The notes: generated from the letters alone by a model not told the origin. Counted from the first letter of the stretch, positions 8,778-18,241 are shown. The stretch is 41,656 nucleotides of DNA from Verrucomicrobiia bacterium (GCA_019634635.1 JAHCBB010000039.1:1-41656); one strand, 5' to 3'. Numbers and translations: made by a program.

Positions 8778-11075
8778 TTACGGCTTCTGGATGTAGCCCT
8801 CGAACAAGCCCAGGTAGTACGGCAGCAGAAAAACCGTGCCGGCCCCCAGCTCACTCCCGTCGCCGCCGTAATCCAGCTGCCATGGGTCGGTGTTCCAGTG
8901 GGTGAAATACCGGTTGGACACCGGCAGGACCCGTCCGTTGACCCGCCCGCCCCGGGGCCGGGAATCCGGATCGTAGAGATCCCTCGCCTTCTGACGCGGC
9001 AGAGCTACGACGTCGAGCCGGTGTGAATTGCGATGCGGCCAGTTGATCCGGTCGAGCGGGAAGTCTTCCAGCGTCGCCTGCGACTCCCGAAGCCAGCCGT
9101 CCCATGGGGTGACCGGAAAGGTGCCCCAGATGTTGGTGACGCTTTGGCCGAGGCCGAACGGCGCGAAGGCGAAGTTGAAGAAGGGGTTCAACTCCGGAGC
9201 CTCGTTCGCCCAGTACGCGAAGAAGCTGTACCTGGCCAGGTTCTTCAATGCCGGATCCTTTGCGTACTTGAGCAGGTTGTAGAAGCACATCACCGCCATC
9301 TCGTCGTCCGAATGATTTCCGGAGCCGGGACCGAATTGAACCTTGGGGAACATGAGGTTCTGCCCGTAGCCATGCTGCTCCACGAGGTCGCGGGAGATGG
9401 CGCCATACTTGGGGTCGCCCGTGACATGCTCGGCGACGGCGAGATAGCTGAGGAGGCTGAGGGAATTGAGCCCGCGTTCCGCCCACCAGGCCGGGTCCGT
9501 GTTCAGGGATTGCGGGGCATACACCCCCCAACGTGTCGGGCGGCCGTCATGGTCGGTGAGGGTGAACCCGTGCTGGATGAGATGATCGGTCAGGCTGCGA
9601 ACCACCTCGCGGACGCGCTCCCGCTCCGCCTCCGTGTCGGCACACAGGTCGAAATAGGCTGGATAGAAGAAGTAGTGCCCGTCCAGCTCGTCGCTGCTCG
9701 TGTCCGACTTCCAGAACCATTGACCATCGGCGCTCCGGGGCCACCGCGGTTCGTAGACCTTCCAGAGGGCATCCCCCTGCTGCTCGGCCTCGTCCCGGGC
9801 CCGACGCCCTTCATTGGGATCCGGCCAGGTGACGGGTCGGATGGTCCGGGCGACAAAGCCGGCAGGCGGCGCGGGGGATCCGCCCTGGGTGACCTGCTGA
9901 AGGAACCGCAGGGCCTCAAAGGCTGCGCGCGCACGTTCCTTGAGGGCGGGATCCCTCAAGGCGCCGAAGCCGAAACATTCGCCGGCGCCGTACATCGCAG
10001 TCCACAGACCGTCGTTGTCCGAATCCTGCGGATCCGCGCTGGACCGGTCCCCCGGGGTTCGCAACGAAGCCTCCGCGACAAAGCCGAATGGGGTCCGGCG
10101 AATGTAGCGGGCGATCTCCTCCTCGTAGTACGCCGCCTTGGCCGCCAGCGTCATGGGCTCCCGCAGGATGCCTCCCACACCCCCGGCCGTTGCAAACCAT
10201 GCATCCCCTCGCGGGGAAACGGCGATTTGCCGGACATCGTCGTCGGGAAGCCATCGCGGCCCCTGGCGGTAATGAAACTCGGAGCCATCGAACCGGATCG
10301 CACCCAGGTGGGTGCCAAACCACACGGCACCATCCGGCCCTGCAGTCATTCCCGTGAAGTCATTCCAAGGCAGCCCGTCCCGCCCCTCGAAGAAACGCCA
10401 CCCATCCGCGGTGCGGACGCCTACCCCGGCCCGGGTCGCGAACCAGAGTTGGTCGCGGGTGTCAAACTGGACGCCCAGGACGTCCGCCACCGCCCACGCC
10501 CTGCCGAGACCGTCACGGACTTCAACCGCGCGCCACCCGTCCGGGGTCAACTCCCGCAAGCCAGCCGAGGAACCCACCCACAAGGTGCGGCCTGGCCCCA
10601 GGGCCAGTTGATGGACCATCCACTTTGGAGGCCAGAGGAGGCGTTCGAATTCCCCCCCAAGGACCGTGAGGATTTCCCGGGCGGTTCCCACAAACTGGCG
10701 CGGACCATCGCGCAGCAATTGCCGGACATCGGTCCATGGAATTTCGAGGCGCACCACGGCGCCGGCATCGTCGAGGTAGCGAAACTCGCCCGGGCCGCAG
10801 GCCGGAACGGACGGCAGGGGCGTCCAGCGATCGCCCACGAGGCGGTACCATTGTCCCTGCGCCAGGCAGCGCGGCGCGCCGTCGGATCCCATCTCGATCA
10901 GCGCCACCGGCCCGGCGGGCAGTCCGCCACCTCCGGGGAAGCGCCGGGTGAGCTCCTGGATGAAGCGCTGGGGAATGGGATCAACGGCTGCGGCGGGGAG
11001 CGACCTGGCAGCCGCCAGAAGCAGCACGGCCTGAAACCAGGTGCGCCATCCGGAGGGGAGCTGTCGGAAACGCAT
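8778..11075 (-). CDS. Exported propeller plus alpha-helical hydrolase-like protein
   Basis: About 765 residues from ATG 11075, chosen because a signal peptide follows directly (residues 1-28, WFQAVLLLAAARSLPAAA). Residues about 130-310 contain repeated 'LWVGSSAGLRELT', 'LWFATRAGVGVRT', 'VWFGTHLGAIRFD', 'AWFATAGGVGGI' units, which are two-component-regulator propeller blades that often act as ligand-sensing beta-propellers. The remaining 450 residues look like an all-alpha barrel found in glycan-active enzymes and their relatives (DNDGLWTAMYGAGECFGFGAL, KSDTSSDELDGHYFFYPAYF, GPGSGNHSDDEMAVMCFYNL). I cannot name a catalytic pair or substrate. It heads the operon with the two CotH genes, so a shared extracellular role is plausible. 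Confidence 0.8.
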   Translation of the reverse strand: MRFRQLPSGWRTWFQAVLLLAAARSLPAAAVDPIPQRFIQELTRRFPGGGGLPAGPVALIEMGSDGAPRCLAQGQWYRLVGDRWTPLPSVPACGPGEFRYLDDAGAVVRLEIPWTDVRQLLRDGPRQFVGTAREILTVLGGEFERLLWPPKWMVHQLALGPGRTLWVGSSAGLRELTPDGWRAVEVRDGLGRAWAVADVLGVQFDTRDQLWFATRAGVGVRTADGWRFFEGRDGLPWNDFTGMTAGPDGAVWFGTHLGAIRFDGSEFHYRQGPRWLPDDDVRQIAVSPRGDAWFATAGGVGGILREPMTLAAKAAYYEEEIARYIRRTPFGFVAEASLRTPGDRSSADPQDSDNDGLWTAMYGAGECFGFGALRDPALKERARAAFEALRFLQQVTQGGSPAPPAGFVARTIRPVTWPDPNEGRRARDEAEQQGDALWKVYEPRWPRSADGQWFWKSDTSSDELDGHYFFYPAYFDLCADTEAERERVREVVRSLTDHLIQHGFTLTDHDGRPTRWGVYAPQSLNTDPAWWAERGLNSLSLLSYLAVAEHVTGDPKYGAISRDLVEQHGYGQNLMFPKVQFGPGSGNHSDDEMAVMCFYNLLKYAKDPALKNLARYSFFAYWANEAPELNPFFNFAFAPFGLGQSVTNIWGTFPVTPWDGWLRESQATLEDFPLDRINWPHRNSHRLDVVALPRQKARDLYDPDSRPRGGRVNGRVLPVSNRYFTHWNTDPWQLDYGGDGSELGAGTVFLLPYYLGLFEGYIQKP

Positions 11076-11139
11076 GCCGACAGGGTACCGTCCCGCCATT
11101 CCCGCCGCACCCATTCAGTGGGAAACATTCGTTCCTGCT

Positions 11140-11166
11140 GGGGTGCTCCCCGCCGGCGGGCACCCC
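11140..11166. other. GC-rich inverted repeat between propeller and restriction genes
   Basis: GGGGTGC at 11140-11146 pairs with GCACCCC at 11160-11166 around an inner palindrome CCGCCGGCGG. The hairpin sits in the 227-base gap between the start of the propeller gene and the end of the endonuclease gene, both on the minus strand. It could end the restriction-modification transcript or mark the junction of the acquired pair; no T-tract follows. The rest of the gap shows nothing. Confidence 0.45.
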
Positions 11167-11302
11167 GGCAATCGGGACGCCGGGACGCGGCAGCCCAACT
11201 CCGGACGAAGTCCCACAGTTGGCGGCATTGAACTGCGGATTCGTCGCGCCCCAAGCGACGTCCACGCATCAAGAAAACGCTCGATATGCCCGGATTGCGC
11301 GC

Positions 11303-12103
11303 TCACGACCCGGCCGCCGCCAGTTTCGCGGCGTACTCAGCGAACAGGGTTCGCAGACTTGTCGCGTCCGAAAGGCTCCGATGCTCGCCCAAGGCACCGC
11401 CCGAATTTCGGGGGCTGAGCACCAATCCAGCGGCCCCATAAAGACGCCGCTCAACCAGTCGCTCGCAGAGAATCTGGTACCGCCGGGCATACGAGGCACC
11501 TCGAAACTCGGGAAACACGGCGTAATGGGGCTCGTCGGCTCCAACGGGACGCAAAGAGCCCTCACACTCCTCCAGCAACATGAGCCACCCGAGAAACGGG
11601 GGCCGTGGATCACGCTGAAGCTCCGGGTTCAGCATCGGCGAAGCTTCTCCCTCAGCCGCACGCATCGCCGGGGTCGGCGATTCCGGTGCGCGCCCGCTGT
11701 AGGCCCCATGATGGTGCGCCACCCACAGGTCCGCGGCAGAGCCGATCACCTCCTCAGAACGGTTGTTGAAATTGTTTCCGAACGAACCGACCTGTGACTT
11801 GGACTCGAAAACGGCGAGGAGCCGGCTACGGTGAACAATCACAACATCCCAGTTCTTGGTTGCCCTGAAGAAGCCCGGCATCATCACCTGGCTCTTCCGT
11901 GTGAACACCGAGTCTTGCGGGAAGCCACAATGGCGGGTGACCTCGCGGACCAGGTCAACAAACCCATCCATATTCTTACCGCCAATCACGGCTCCACGAC
12001 CTCCCGCCTGGGCTCCCGCATTAGCCCCGGAGCGCATCATCCAAAAGCGCCGGACGGCGGATGCTGCAAGTTGATCGAATTCAAGGGGCAGGAGCTTCAA
12101 CAT
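11303..12103 (-). CDS. PaeR7I/XhoI-family type II restriction endonuclease
   Basis: 266 residues from ATG 12103, close to the about 245 of PaeR7I and XhoI. The catalytic core shows NWDVVIV (D86), then LLAVFESKSQVG with E100-S-K102 as the PD-(D/E)xK pair, followed by the family hallmark SFGNNFNNRSEE and GSAADLW. Family members cut CTCGAG; that specificity here is inferred. The start overlaps the 3' end of the methyltransferase gene by 23 bases, so the toxic enzyme is made after its protective partner. A longer upstream extension is open but lies inside the methyltransferase. CTCGAG sites are present in the window (for example 619, 8165, 23584, 39142), as expected if the DNA is methylated. Confidence 0.9.
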   Translation of the reverse strand: MLKLLPLEFDQLAASAVRRFWMMRSGANAGAQAGGRGAVIGGKNMDGFVDLVREVTRHCGFPQDSVFTRKSQVMMPGFFRATKNWDVVIVHRSRLLAVFESKSQVGSFGNNFNNRSEEVIGSAADLWVAHHHGAYSGRAPESPTPAMRAAEGEASPMLNPELQRDPRPPFLGWLMLLEECEGSLRPVGADEPHYAVFPEFRGASYARRYQILCERLVERRLYGAAGLVLSPRNSGGALGEHRSLSDATSLRTLFAEYAAKLAAAGS

Positions 12104-13859
12104 CTCGAATGGGTCCCGTAATTCTGGCCTCACTGGCAGCGGCTCTTGCAATCTCAAACACTTCAGGAGGCAGGCGGTACACCATGGCAGCCGCGGCATC
12201 CAGCACCTCAAGGCAGGAAGTCTCCGCCGCCATGGCCAGGGTCTTCTTCTGCATTTCGGACAGACCGTTCCAGTGGGGCACGCGGATCCGCCGCAGGTAT
12301 TGGGCCTGAAAGCGGAGGAACCCTCCGCTCATCCGGACGCAGTAGGACGACACAAAGAACAAGGCCAGTGAAGAACGAAGGAGCACCGCCAACGAGGGCA
12401 GATCCCATTGATCCGACGTGATGAAGTACAGGTTGTGGTGCGGATATAGCCGCCCGGGATCGAATGCGACAGCGGGCTCGCCCTTGATGTCGGGAATGAG
12501 CAGTTTGGGCCGGCGGGTGAGTTCGGGCCAAATGCGGTCAATGGTTCGGTACCATCCCCGCGCATTGTTCTTCGCGCAATGACGCCCCGCCACAGCGTTT
12601 TGGTGGGCCCTCAAGTAGGCCCCAAATCTCGGGAAGGCATCCAGATCCGCGAGACTGCCATCCGGAAGAAACGGATTGACGATTCCATGCCCGCGCCAGG
12701 ACAGGTGATGCCCTTTGATATCACCGGCCATTGCCAGAGGAATTTTCCGATCGTCTTCGACGGGAAGTTCCCGGTAGTTTCCGATGAAAATCCGATCGGC
12801 GCCGGAGGCGACGCCGATACCGACCTTGCAGCCAGCCTTTTCGAGCGAGGGAAAGTCAAGTTCCAACTGGCGGAGCAGTCGCAATCGTTCCGGATGATCC
12901 AGCAGCCAGGGTTCTGATCCACGCACGGCATGCGCCACCTCTTCCACACGGGGATCCGAAGCATGGCCTCCGTTCAGCATCGCCCCGACCATTTGGGCGA
13001 TCGAGGAGACACTCACTTCCGGATCCCTGGCCATGCGCGTCACCGAAGTCGCACTTCGTTCGAAAACCGTGATGGCCGGGTACGCAATCACCTTCGACTT
13101 GAAAGGTTGGGTCCCTTCAAGGTTGATGAAGTAACGAAGCGCGAAGCGCGAGGCGGCGAGTTCTCGGAGGGGTCCGCCATATTTGTTTTTGAGCCATCGA
13201 TTCGCGCAAATGAAGGCGAGACGACCGCCCGGTGCCAGCAATTCCAGGCCCCGCTCAAAAAACGGAACATAAAGGTCCGCGCGATCGAACAGAGTGCGAT
13301 AGCGCCGCCGATACTCCTGAAGCAGGGCTTCAGGAACCCGCTCCTGTCGCACATAGGGCGGATTGCCAACCACGAAATCAAACCCGCCGCTGAGAGGCGT
13401 CAGCAGAAAATCGTCCCGAACCAACCAGTCACTCACCAAGCCGTGTGCGTGCGCATGGGATACCCCCCACGCCATGAGCTTCTCTTGGACGCAAGCGGCT
13501 GTAGACCGAAAAGCCCCGGGATTCACCTCAACCGCCCGCAACGCTCCGGAAAGTTGCCGGACGCTGCCGGGGGTCCCTTCGGAACGGGCAAATGCGGCCA
13601 ACACTCGGTCCACTGCCGGAAGCAGGAAATCCCCCGCTCCAAACGACGGTTCCAGCAGCCGCAGTTGGTGGAGAGGGCGGTCACTCGAATACCCCGCGAG
13701 ATCCAAAAGGCCGTTGACGATCTCCGGTCGCGTGTAAATGGCGCCCCGCCCGTCCGCGTCGTGAGCCGAATACCTTTCGAGCGCCTCCAGCAGCGCCGGG
13801 TTCCGAAAATCTGGAAAAAGGTCCTCTGTCATCACGGAGCCGGGCATCGCTGCGACCAT
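12081..13859 (-). CDS. DNA adenine N6-methyltransferase of the XhoI-like system
   Basis: About 592 residues. Motif I is LLEPSFGAGDFLLP (68-81), the SAM-binding loop, and motif IV is NPPY (166-169), the catalytic motif of N6-adenine methylases. YTRPEIVNGLLDL precedes motif I, as in gamma-type and TaqI-like enzymes. The C-terminal half, with KVGIGVASGADRIFIG, PLAMAGDIKGHHLSW and LYPHHNLYFIT, is the target-recognition region. It should methylate the site cut by the downstream nuclease. ATG 13859 has GAGAGG eight bases upstream; ATG 13847 and 13832 are alternatives. The pair sits between unrelated conserved operons in the same orientation, as expected for an acquired defence cassette. Confidence 0.92.
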   Translation of the reverse strand: MVAAMPGSVMTEDLFPDFRNPALLEALERYSAHDADGRGAIYTRPEIVNGLLDLAGYSSDRPLHQLRLLEPSFGAGDFLLPAVDRVLAAFARSEGTPGSVRQLSGALRAVEVNPGAFRSTAACVQEKLMAWGVSHAHAHGLVSDWLVRDDFLLTPLSGGFDFVVGNPPYVRQERVPEALLQEYRRRYRTLFDRADLYVPFFERGLELLAPGGRLAFICANRWLKNKYGGPLRELAASRFALRYFINLEGTQPFKSKVIAYPAITVFERSATSVTRMARDPEVSVSSIAQMVGAMLNGGHASDPRVEEVAHAVRGSEPWLLDHPERLRLLRQLELDFPSLEKAGCKVGIGVASGADRIFIGNYRELPVEDDRKIPLAMAGDIKGHHLSWRGHGIVNPFLPDGSLADLDAFPRFGAYLRAHQNAVAGRHCAKNNARGWYRTIDRIWPELTRRPKLLIPDIKGEPAVAFDPGRLYPHHNLYFITSDQWDLPSLAVLLRSSLALFFVSSYCVRMSGGFLRFQAQYLRRIRVPHWNGLSEMQKKTLAMAAETSCLEVLDAAAAMVYRLPPEVFEIARAAASEARITGPIRDVEAPAP

Positions 13860-13970
13860 GGGAACGACCTCTCGTCCCGCTGCCCAGCAGAATCGCGTGC
13901 GATCCGATCGCCGCCAGGTTCGGTGCCGGCCCCCAGATGGCGATCGCCAGATTGAATGACCCGCGTGACC

Positions 13971-15017
13971 TCACCGCCTGCCCAGGAAATCCACGCGGGC
14001 GCTGAGCTCGGGGGTCAGGAACCGGTCGGGCTCCTCGATCTGCACCTTGATCTGGAGGGTTCCCTTCTGCCGGCTGGCCTCGGGCGCGATCTCGGCCACC
14101 ACACCGCGATAGCTGCGGTCGGGGAACGCCTCCGGGCTGACCACACACTCCTGTCCCAGGAACACCTTGGGGAGATCCGATTCATTGAGGTCAATCTCCA
14201 CCTGCAGATCGTGGGGATCGGCCACCGCCAGCAACGAAGTGCTCGGGCCACGGGTGCCGCCAAACGTCTGCGGTGTGACCAGTTCGCCAGGGTCCACCAG
14301 CTTCTCCAGGACGACTCCGTCCACCGGCGACCGGATCACGCACCAGTCGAGGTAGGTCTCGATCAACTGCCGGGACCCCAGCAATTGCTGCCGCCGGGCC
14401 TCCGCAGCCCGCAGGTCGAGACGGGCGTCGTCGAGGGTCTTGCCCGACTCGATCCGTTCCCGCGCCAGTTGCTCGGCCCGCAACAGGTCCAGCTTCGCGC
14501 GCTCGATGTCCACGCCGGCCGCGGCGACCTGGCCATTGATTTCGTTGAGGCGGGCCTCGTATTCGGAGCGGTCGAGTTTCACGACCACCTGGCCATTGGT
14601 CACGGCATCGCCCTTCTTGACGCCAATCCACGTCACCAGCCCCATGAACCGCGGGCTGATCTCGATGCGCTCCCGGTTCACAATGTAGCCGCTGGCCGTC
14701 AGCACCGATCCCTCCACCCGTCCGCCGCCCGCGGACGTCATCGCCACGGTGTCGGAGCCTGCCGGGGACGCCAGCGATCCCCGGGCGGGATCCGACTTGG
14801 TGGACCGGCCGCGCAACTCGGCATCCGCCCGCGCACGCGCCGCCTCCTTGTTGGACATCAGGCCGGTGCGAACCGAGTCGCCGTCCCGGGGCACGGCAAA
14901 CCAGGCGACCACAGCCGTCACCACAGCCACCCCCCCAAAAATAAGCCACAGCGTGCTGCGCGGACGGCGCTTCCGCTCCGAGGCGATGCGCAGACGCTCC
15001 AATTGGGTGTCGTTCAT
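13971..15017 (-). CDS. HlyD/MacA-type membrane fusion protein of an ABC exporter
   Basis: 348 residues. One N-terminal transmembrane helix (about 24-42, LWLIFGGVAVVTAVVAWFA) anchors the protein, and the rest is periplasmic. The lipoyl/barrel-sandwich half-motifs are VEGSVLTASGYIV ... GLVTWIGVKKGDAVTNGQVV and, after a coiled-coil hairpin (about 150-215, rich in A/E/R), YLDWCVIRSPVDGVVLEKLVDPGELV. A beta-barrel domain follows (LQVEIDLNESDLPKVFLGQE). It would link the inner-membrane ABC transporter to an outer-membrane channel or substrate. Its start overlaps the stop of the permease gene (ATGA). No TolC-like gene is nearby. Confidence 0.9.
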   Translation of the reverse strand: MNDTQLERLRIASERKRRPRSTLWLIFGGVAVVTAVVAWFAVPRDGDSVRTGLMSNKEAARARADAELRGRSTKSDPARGSLASPAGSDTVAMTSAGGGRVEGSVLTASGYIVNRERIEISPRFMGLVTWIGVKKGDAVTNGQVVVKLDRSEYEARLNEINGQVAAAGVDIERAKLDLLRAEQLARERIESGKTLDDARLDLRAAEARRQQLLGSRQLIETYLDWCVIRSPVDGVVLEKLVDPGELVTPQTFGGTRGPSTSLLAVADPHDLQVEIDLNESDLPKVFLGQECVVSPEAFPDRSYRGVVAEIAPEASRQKGTLQIKVQIEEPDRFLTPELSARVDFLGRR

Positions 15018-16195
15018 GTGGATTTGAGCGCGGAAATCACGGGAAGACGGGCCGCGCGCAGCGCCGGCAGCAGGCTGCCCACCATGCCAATGGCCACGGA
15101 AAACAGGAGCCCGGCGGCCAGCAGGTCCGGGGTCACCCGGAACTGGAACATCGTCTCGGAGAACGACTGAAAATCCATGGTTCCGAAATAGATCCCACGC
15201 ACCTGGACATACCCGTTCAACGAAAGCGCCAGCAGGCTCCCCAGCACCCCGCCCATGAGCGCCACAAGCGTCCCCTCGATCATGAAGGACAACACCACGG
15301 CGCCGCGGGAGTACCCCAGCACGCGCAACGTGCCCACCTCGCGGGTCCGGGCTGCCACGCTCGCATACATGGTGTTCATCGCGGCAAACACGGCGCCCAC
15401 GGACATCGCCACTCCGAGGATGCCACCCAGGACCTTGAAGGGCATCGCGGTCATCGTCTGCTTTGAGTAATAGTCCCTCTCCCCCTCGGCCCGGAGTGCC
15501 AGCCGCTTGTCCAGTTCCAGCCGTTGGATGATGGCGGCGGCCGCGGCGGCGTCGCGGGGACGCAGCAGCACGCTCGAATACTGCTCACGGTCGAACAGGG
15601 ACCGGGCTTCGTCGGCATCCATCCAGGCCTCGGCGTCGAAGGCGCTTCCCTGCCCGTCAAAGAGGCCCACCACGGCAAGACGGTCGGGCCCCGCCTTCAG
15701 GGTGCCGCCGATTTCGAAGCCTTCGAAGCGGTTCGACAACCGGCGGGACACGACGACCTCCCGGCGCCCGGGCTCGAACCAGCGTCCCTCAACCAGCGTC
15801 ACCTGCGGGCGCAGCTCCATACCGCGGGGCGTCACGCCGCGGATCAGCGTGTTGGCCTCGCCGGCGCCGCCACGGCGGGGGGAGCTCACGATCATGAGGA
15901 CTTCAGCCGAAACCACGGGCTCGCCCTGCTCGTTGCGCGCGATCTCCTCGAAATACTGGAGGGTGCGGAACTGCTCCCGGGTCACGAGGCTGCCCGATTC
16001 GGCCTGCGATCCCTTGCGGACGACCAGGACGTTGCGGGGGTCGCCGGTGTTGCCGCTGGTGGATTCGATGCCCCGGGCCAGGGCGCGCAGCAGCACGAAC
16101 ACCGACACCACGGCGGCCACGCCCAGCACGGTGAAGACCGTGGTGCGCCAGCGCACGATGACATTGCGGAAGTTGTAGCGCAGGGGCAGGGCCAT
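15014..16195 (-). CDS. ABC transporter permease, FtsX/MacB type (second permease)
   Basis: 393 residues with the MacB/LolC plan: an N-terminal helix (about 17-38, TTVFTVLGVAAVVSVFVLLRA), a large periplasmic domain with RGVTPRGMELRPQ and VVSRRLSNRFEGFEIGG, then three C-terminal helices. The first of these contains the FtsX signature AARTREVGTLRVLGYSRG, which contacts the ATPase. It starts six bases after the other permease and overlaps the adaptor gene, so one mRNA is likely. The substrate cannot be read from the sequence; relatives move lipoproteins, peptides or macrolides out of the inner membrane. Confidence 0.9.
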   Translation of the reverse strand: MALPLRYNFRNVIVRWRTTVFTVLGVAAVVSVFVLLRALARGIESTSGNTGDPRNVLVVRKGSQAESGSLVTREQFRTLQYFEEIARNEQGEPVVSAEVLMIVSSPRRGGAGEANTLIRGVTPRGMELRPQVTLVEGRWFEPGRREVVVSRRLSNRFEGFEIGGTLKAGPDRLAVVGLFDGQGSAFDAEAWMDADEARSLFDREQYSSVLLRPRDAAAAAAIIQRLELDKRLALRAEGERDYYSKQTMTAMPFKVLGGILGVAMSVGAVFAAMNTMYASVAARTREVGTLRVLGYSRGAVVLSFMIEGTLVALMGGVLGSLLALSLNGYVQVRGIYFGTMDFQSFSETMFQFRVTPDLLAAGLLFSVAIGMVGSLLPALRAARLPVISALKST

Positions 16196-16201
16196 GGCGG
16201 G

Positions 16202-17491
16202 TCAATCCAGGGTTCTCAGGCCGTCCACAACGCTCGTGCGGGCGACGGCCACCGACGGGGCGACGGCGGCCAAGATGCCCAGCACCGCGGCCACCACCGC
16301 ACCGGTGGCCATGATCCGGGGCGTCACTTCGAAATACACAAGGATCCCGCCGGTCATTTCCTGGAGGTCGGCAAACGTCCACAGCGCCCATGCGCCGCCG
16401 ATGCCCACCAGGGCACCGAGGGCGGCAAGCCCGAAGCTCTCGGCCAGGATGAATCCGAACAGTTCGCGCCGGCGGAACCCGAGCGCCTTCAAGATGGCCA
16501 GCTCGCGGAACCGCTCGCGGATGGCCATGCTCATCGTGCTCACCGTCACCAGCATCAGGGTGAACACCACCACCGCGCTGATGGACAGGGTCAGCACCTT
16601 GACGTTGCCCAGCATGCTGATGAACCCCATCTGGAAGGCGCGCTCCGTCTCGGCACGCACCTCGGCCGCGGAATTCTCAAACGCCCGGTTGACGCGCGCG
16701 ATCACGTCGTTGGCGACGTCGGCGGACGCCACCCGGAGGTACCAGGTCCCGACGGTGCCCGGATCGCCGGTGAGTTCGTCGAGCAGCTTGTGGTGAAAGA
16801 ACACGCCCCGGTCATCCACGGTGCCCGAGAAGACCGCGGCAATGCGCAGGTCGAGGTCCACTGGGTAGAAAGTTCCCGTGAACTTCATGCGGTCCCCCAC
16901 CTTCAAGCCATAACGCTTCATGGTGTCCGCACCGACGAAGCAGGCCGTGCGCTCCCGGATGAAGTCGTCGTACGAGCCGTCGGACACCCGTCCCTCCACC
17001 AGCAGGTCGCGGAAACGCACCGGATCCACGGCGAACTGGGCAAAACTGGTCATCTGTTCGTCGCGAAACAGGCCCCCAAAGAAGGTGAACGGGGACACAG
17101 CAACCACGCCGGGAATCTTCTCGACGATGGACAACTGCCGCGCCGGCAGGGGCTGGGCCAGGGAGACCTTGTTGCGCGCAATGATGCGCAGGGACGCCCC
17201 CTCCGACTCCGGCGGCACGGTGAGCTCGCGCTGCAGCGTCAGCAACGTCACGAGGAGGGCGCAACTGCTGGCCACGCTGAGCACCGTCAGAGTGGCCCGG
17301 CGCTGGTTCCGAACGGCGTTGATCACCACAAAGGAGAAGGGACCCAGCCCGAGCCAGCGGACCCATACGCGGGCCAGGAGCGCCACCCAGGTGACCGGAC
17401 TCAACAACGACAGCAATCGGAGGCCCCACCGGCCTCCCCTCCGGATCCACGACTCCGCCGGCATTTCCACGACTGGAGGATTGCCACTCAT
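16202..17491 (-). CDS. ABC transporter permease, FtsX/MacB type (first permease)
   Basis: 429 residues. It has a longer cytoplasmic/hydrophobic lead (about 1-55) than its partner, then VVINAVRNQRRATLTVLSVASSCALLV as the first core helix. A periplasmic domain (FTFFGGLFRDEQ, GYGL-like MKRYGLKVGDRMKFTG) follows, and then the FtsX region with IRERFRELAILKALGFRRRE and two more helices. Two different permeases suggest a heterodimeric LolC/LolE-like transporter rather than a MacB homodimer fused to its ATPase. It overlaps the ATPase gene by ATGA. Confidence 0.9.
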   Translation of the reverse strand: MSGNPPVVEMPAESWIRRGGRWGLRLLSLLSPVTWVALLARVWVRWLGLGPFSFVVINAVRNQRRATLTVLSVASSCALLVTLLTLQRELTVPPESEGASLRIIARNKVSLAQPLPARQLSIVEKIPGVVAVSPFTFFGGLFRDEQMTSFAQFAVDPVRFRDLLVEGRVSDGSYDDFIRERTACFVGADTMKRYGLKVGDRMKFTGTFYPVDLDLRIAAVFSGTVDDRGVFFHHKLLDELTGDPGTVGTWYLRVASADVANDVIARVNRAFENSAAEVRAETERAFQMGFISMLGNVKVLTLSISAVVVFTLMLVTVSTMSMAIRERFRELAILKALGFRRRELFGFILAESFGLAALGALVGIGGAWALWTFADLQEMTGGILVYFEVTPRIMATGAVVAAVLGILAAVAPSVAVARTSVVDGLRTLD

Positions 17492-18180
17492 GCGGCCACG
17501 GTATCCCGGGCAAGTTCCCCCTTCTCCAGGTGGAGCTCCCGCGTGCCATACGCCGCCGCCTTCGGATCGTGCGTGACCATGATCACGGTCTTGCCCGCGT
17601 CCCGGCTCAGGCGCTGCAGGATCGTGAGGACATCCTCGGCGGAACGGGCATCGAGGTTTCCGGTCGGTTCGTCCGCCACCAGCAGGGCCGGGTCGGTGAC
17701 CAGCGCCCGGGCGATGGCCACCCGCTGCTGCTGCCCGCCGGACATCTGGTCGGGACGATGGTGACCGCGGTCCGCGAGTCCGACCAATCCCAGCGCAACC
17801 GCCACCTGCTCCCGCCGCTCCCGCCGCCCCAGCGAGGTCAGGAGCAGGGGCAACTCGACATTCTCGTGGGCCGTGAGCACCGGGATGAGGTTGAAGCTCT
17901 GGAACACGAAGCCCACGTTCTGGTTCCGCCAGTCGGCCAGCTCGGATTCACCGAGATTGGCCACGTTGATGCCCTGCACCCGCACCTCGCCCGAGGTCGC
18001 CCGGTCAATCCCGGCGATGATGTGCAGCAGGGTGGACTTGCCCGAGCCCGAGGGCCCCATGAGCACCGCAAATTCGCCGGACGCGATGTCGAGGGACACC
18101 CGGTTCAACGCGATCACGTTGATGTCGCCCTGGCGATAGATCTTGCTCAGATCCCTGACGACGACGATGGGCACGCCCAT
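17488..18180 (-). CDS. ABC transporter ATPase, LolD/MacB family
   Basis: 230 residues, the normal length for LolD-type subunits. Walker A is GPSGSGKST (42-50), Q-loop QSFNLIPVLTAHENV (94 onward), signature SGGQQQR (147-153), Walker B LLVADEPT (166-173) with catalytic E171, and the H-loop MVTHD. It powers the two downstream permeases. It is first in the operon ATPase, permease, permease, adaptor on the minus strand, with overlaps at two of three junctions. Confidence 0.95.
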   Translation of the reverse strand: MGVPIVVVRDLSKIYRQGDINVIALNRVSLDIASGEFAVLMGPSGSGKSTLLHIIAGIDRATSGEVRVQGINVANLGESELADWRNQNVGFVFQSFNLIPVLTAHENVELPLLLTSLGRRERREQVAVALGLVGLADRGHHRPDQMSGGQQQRVAIARALVTDPALLVADEPTGNLDARSAEDVLTILQRLSRDAGKTVIMVTHDPKAAAYGTRELHLEKGELARDTVAA

Positions 18181-18241
18181 AAAGCCCGGAATTGGTATGC
18201 GACCGATCCCTCCGAGGCAATCCCTTCAGCAGCGCCGAAAG

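Noticed and set aside
8684..8854. Longer N-terminus for the EF-hand CotH protein
   Set aside because: It would overlap the end of the upstream propeller gene, and a good ribosome site precedes ATG 8683.
9033..11231. Long plus-strand frame opposite the propeller gene
   Set aside because: The minus-strand protein has clear propeller repeats and a signal peptide; the plus frame has none.
15524..17764. Long plus-strand frame opposite the two permeases
   Set aside because: His/Gln/Gly-rich antisense composition, while the minus strand has FtsX-type permeases.
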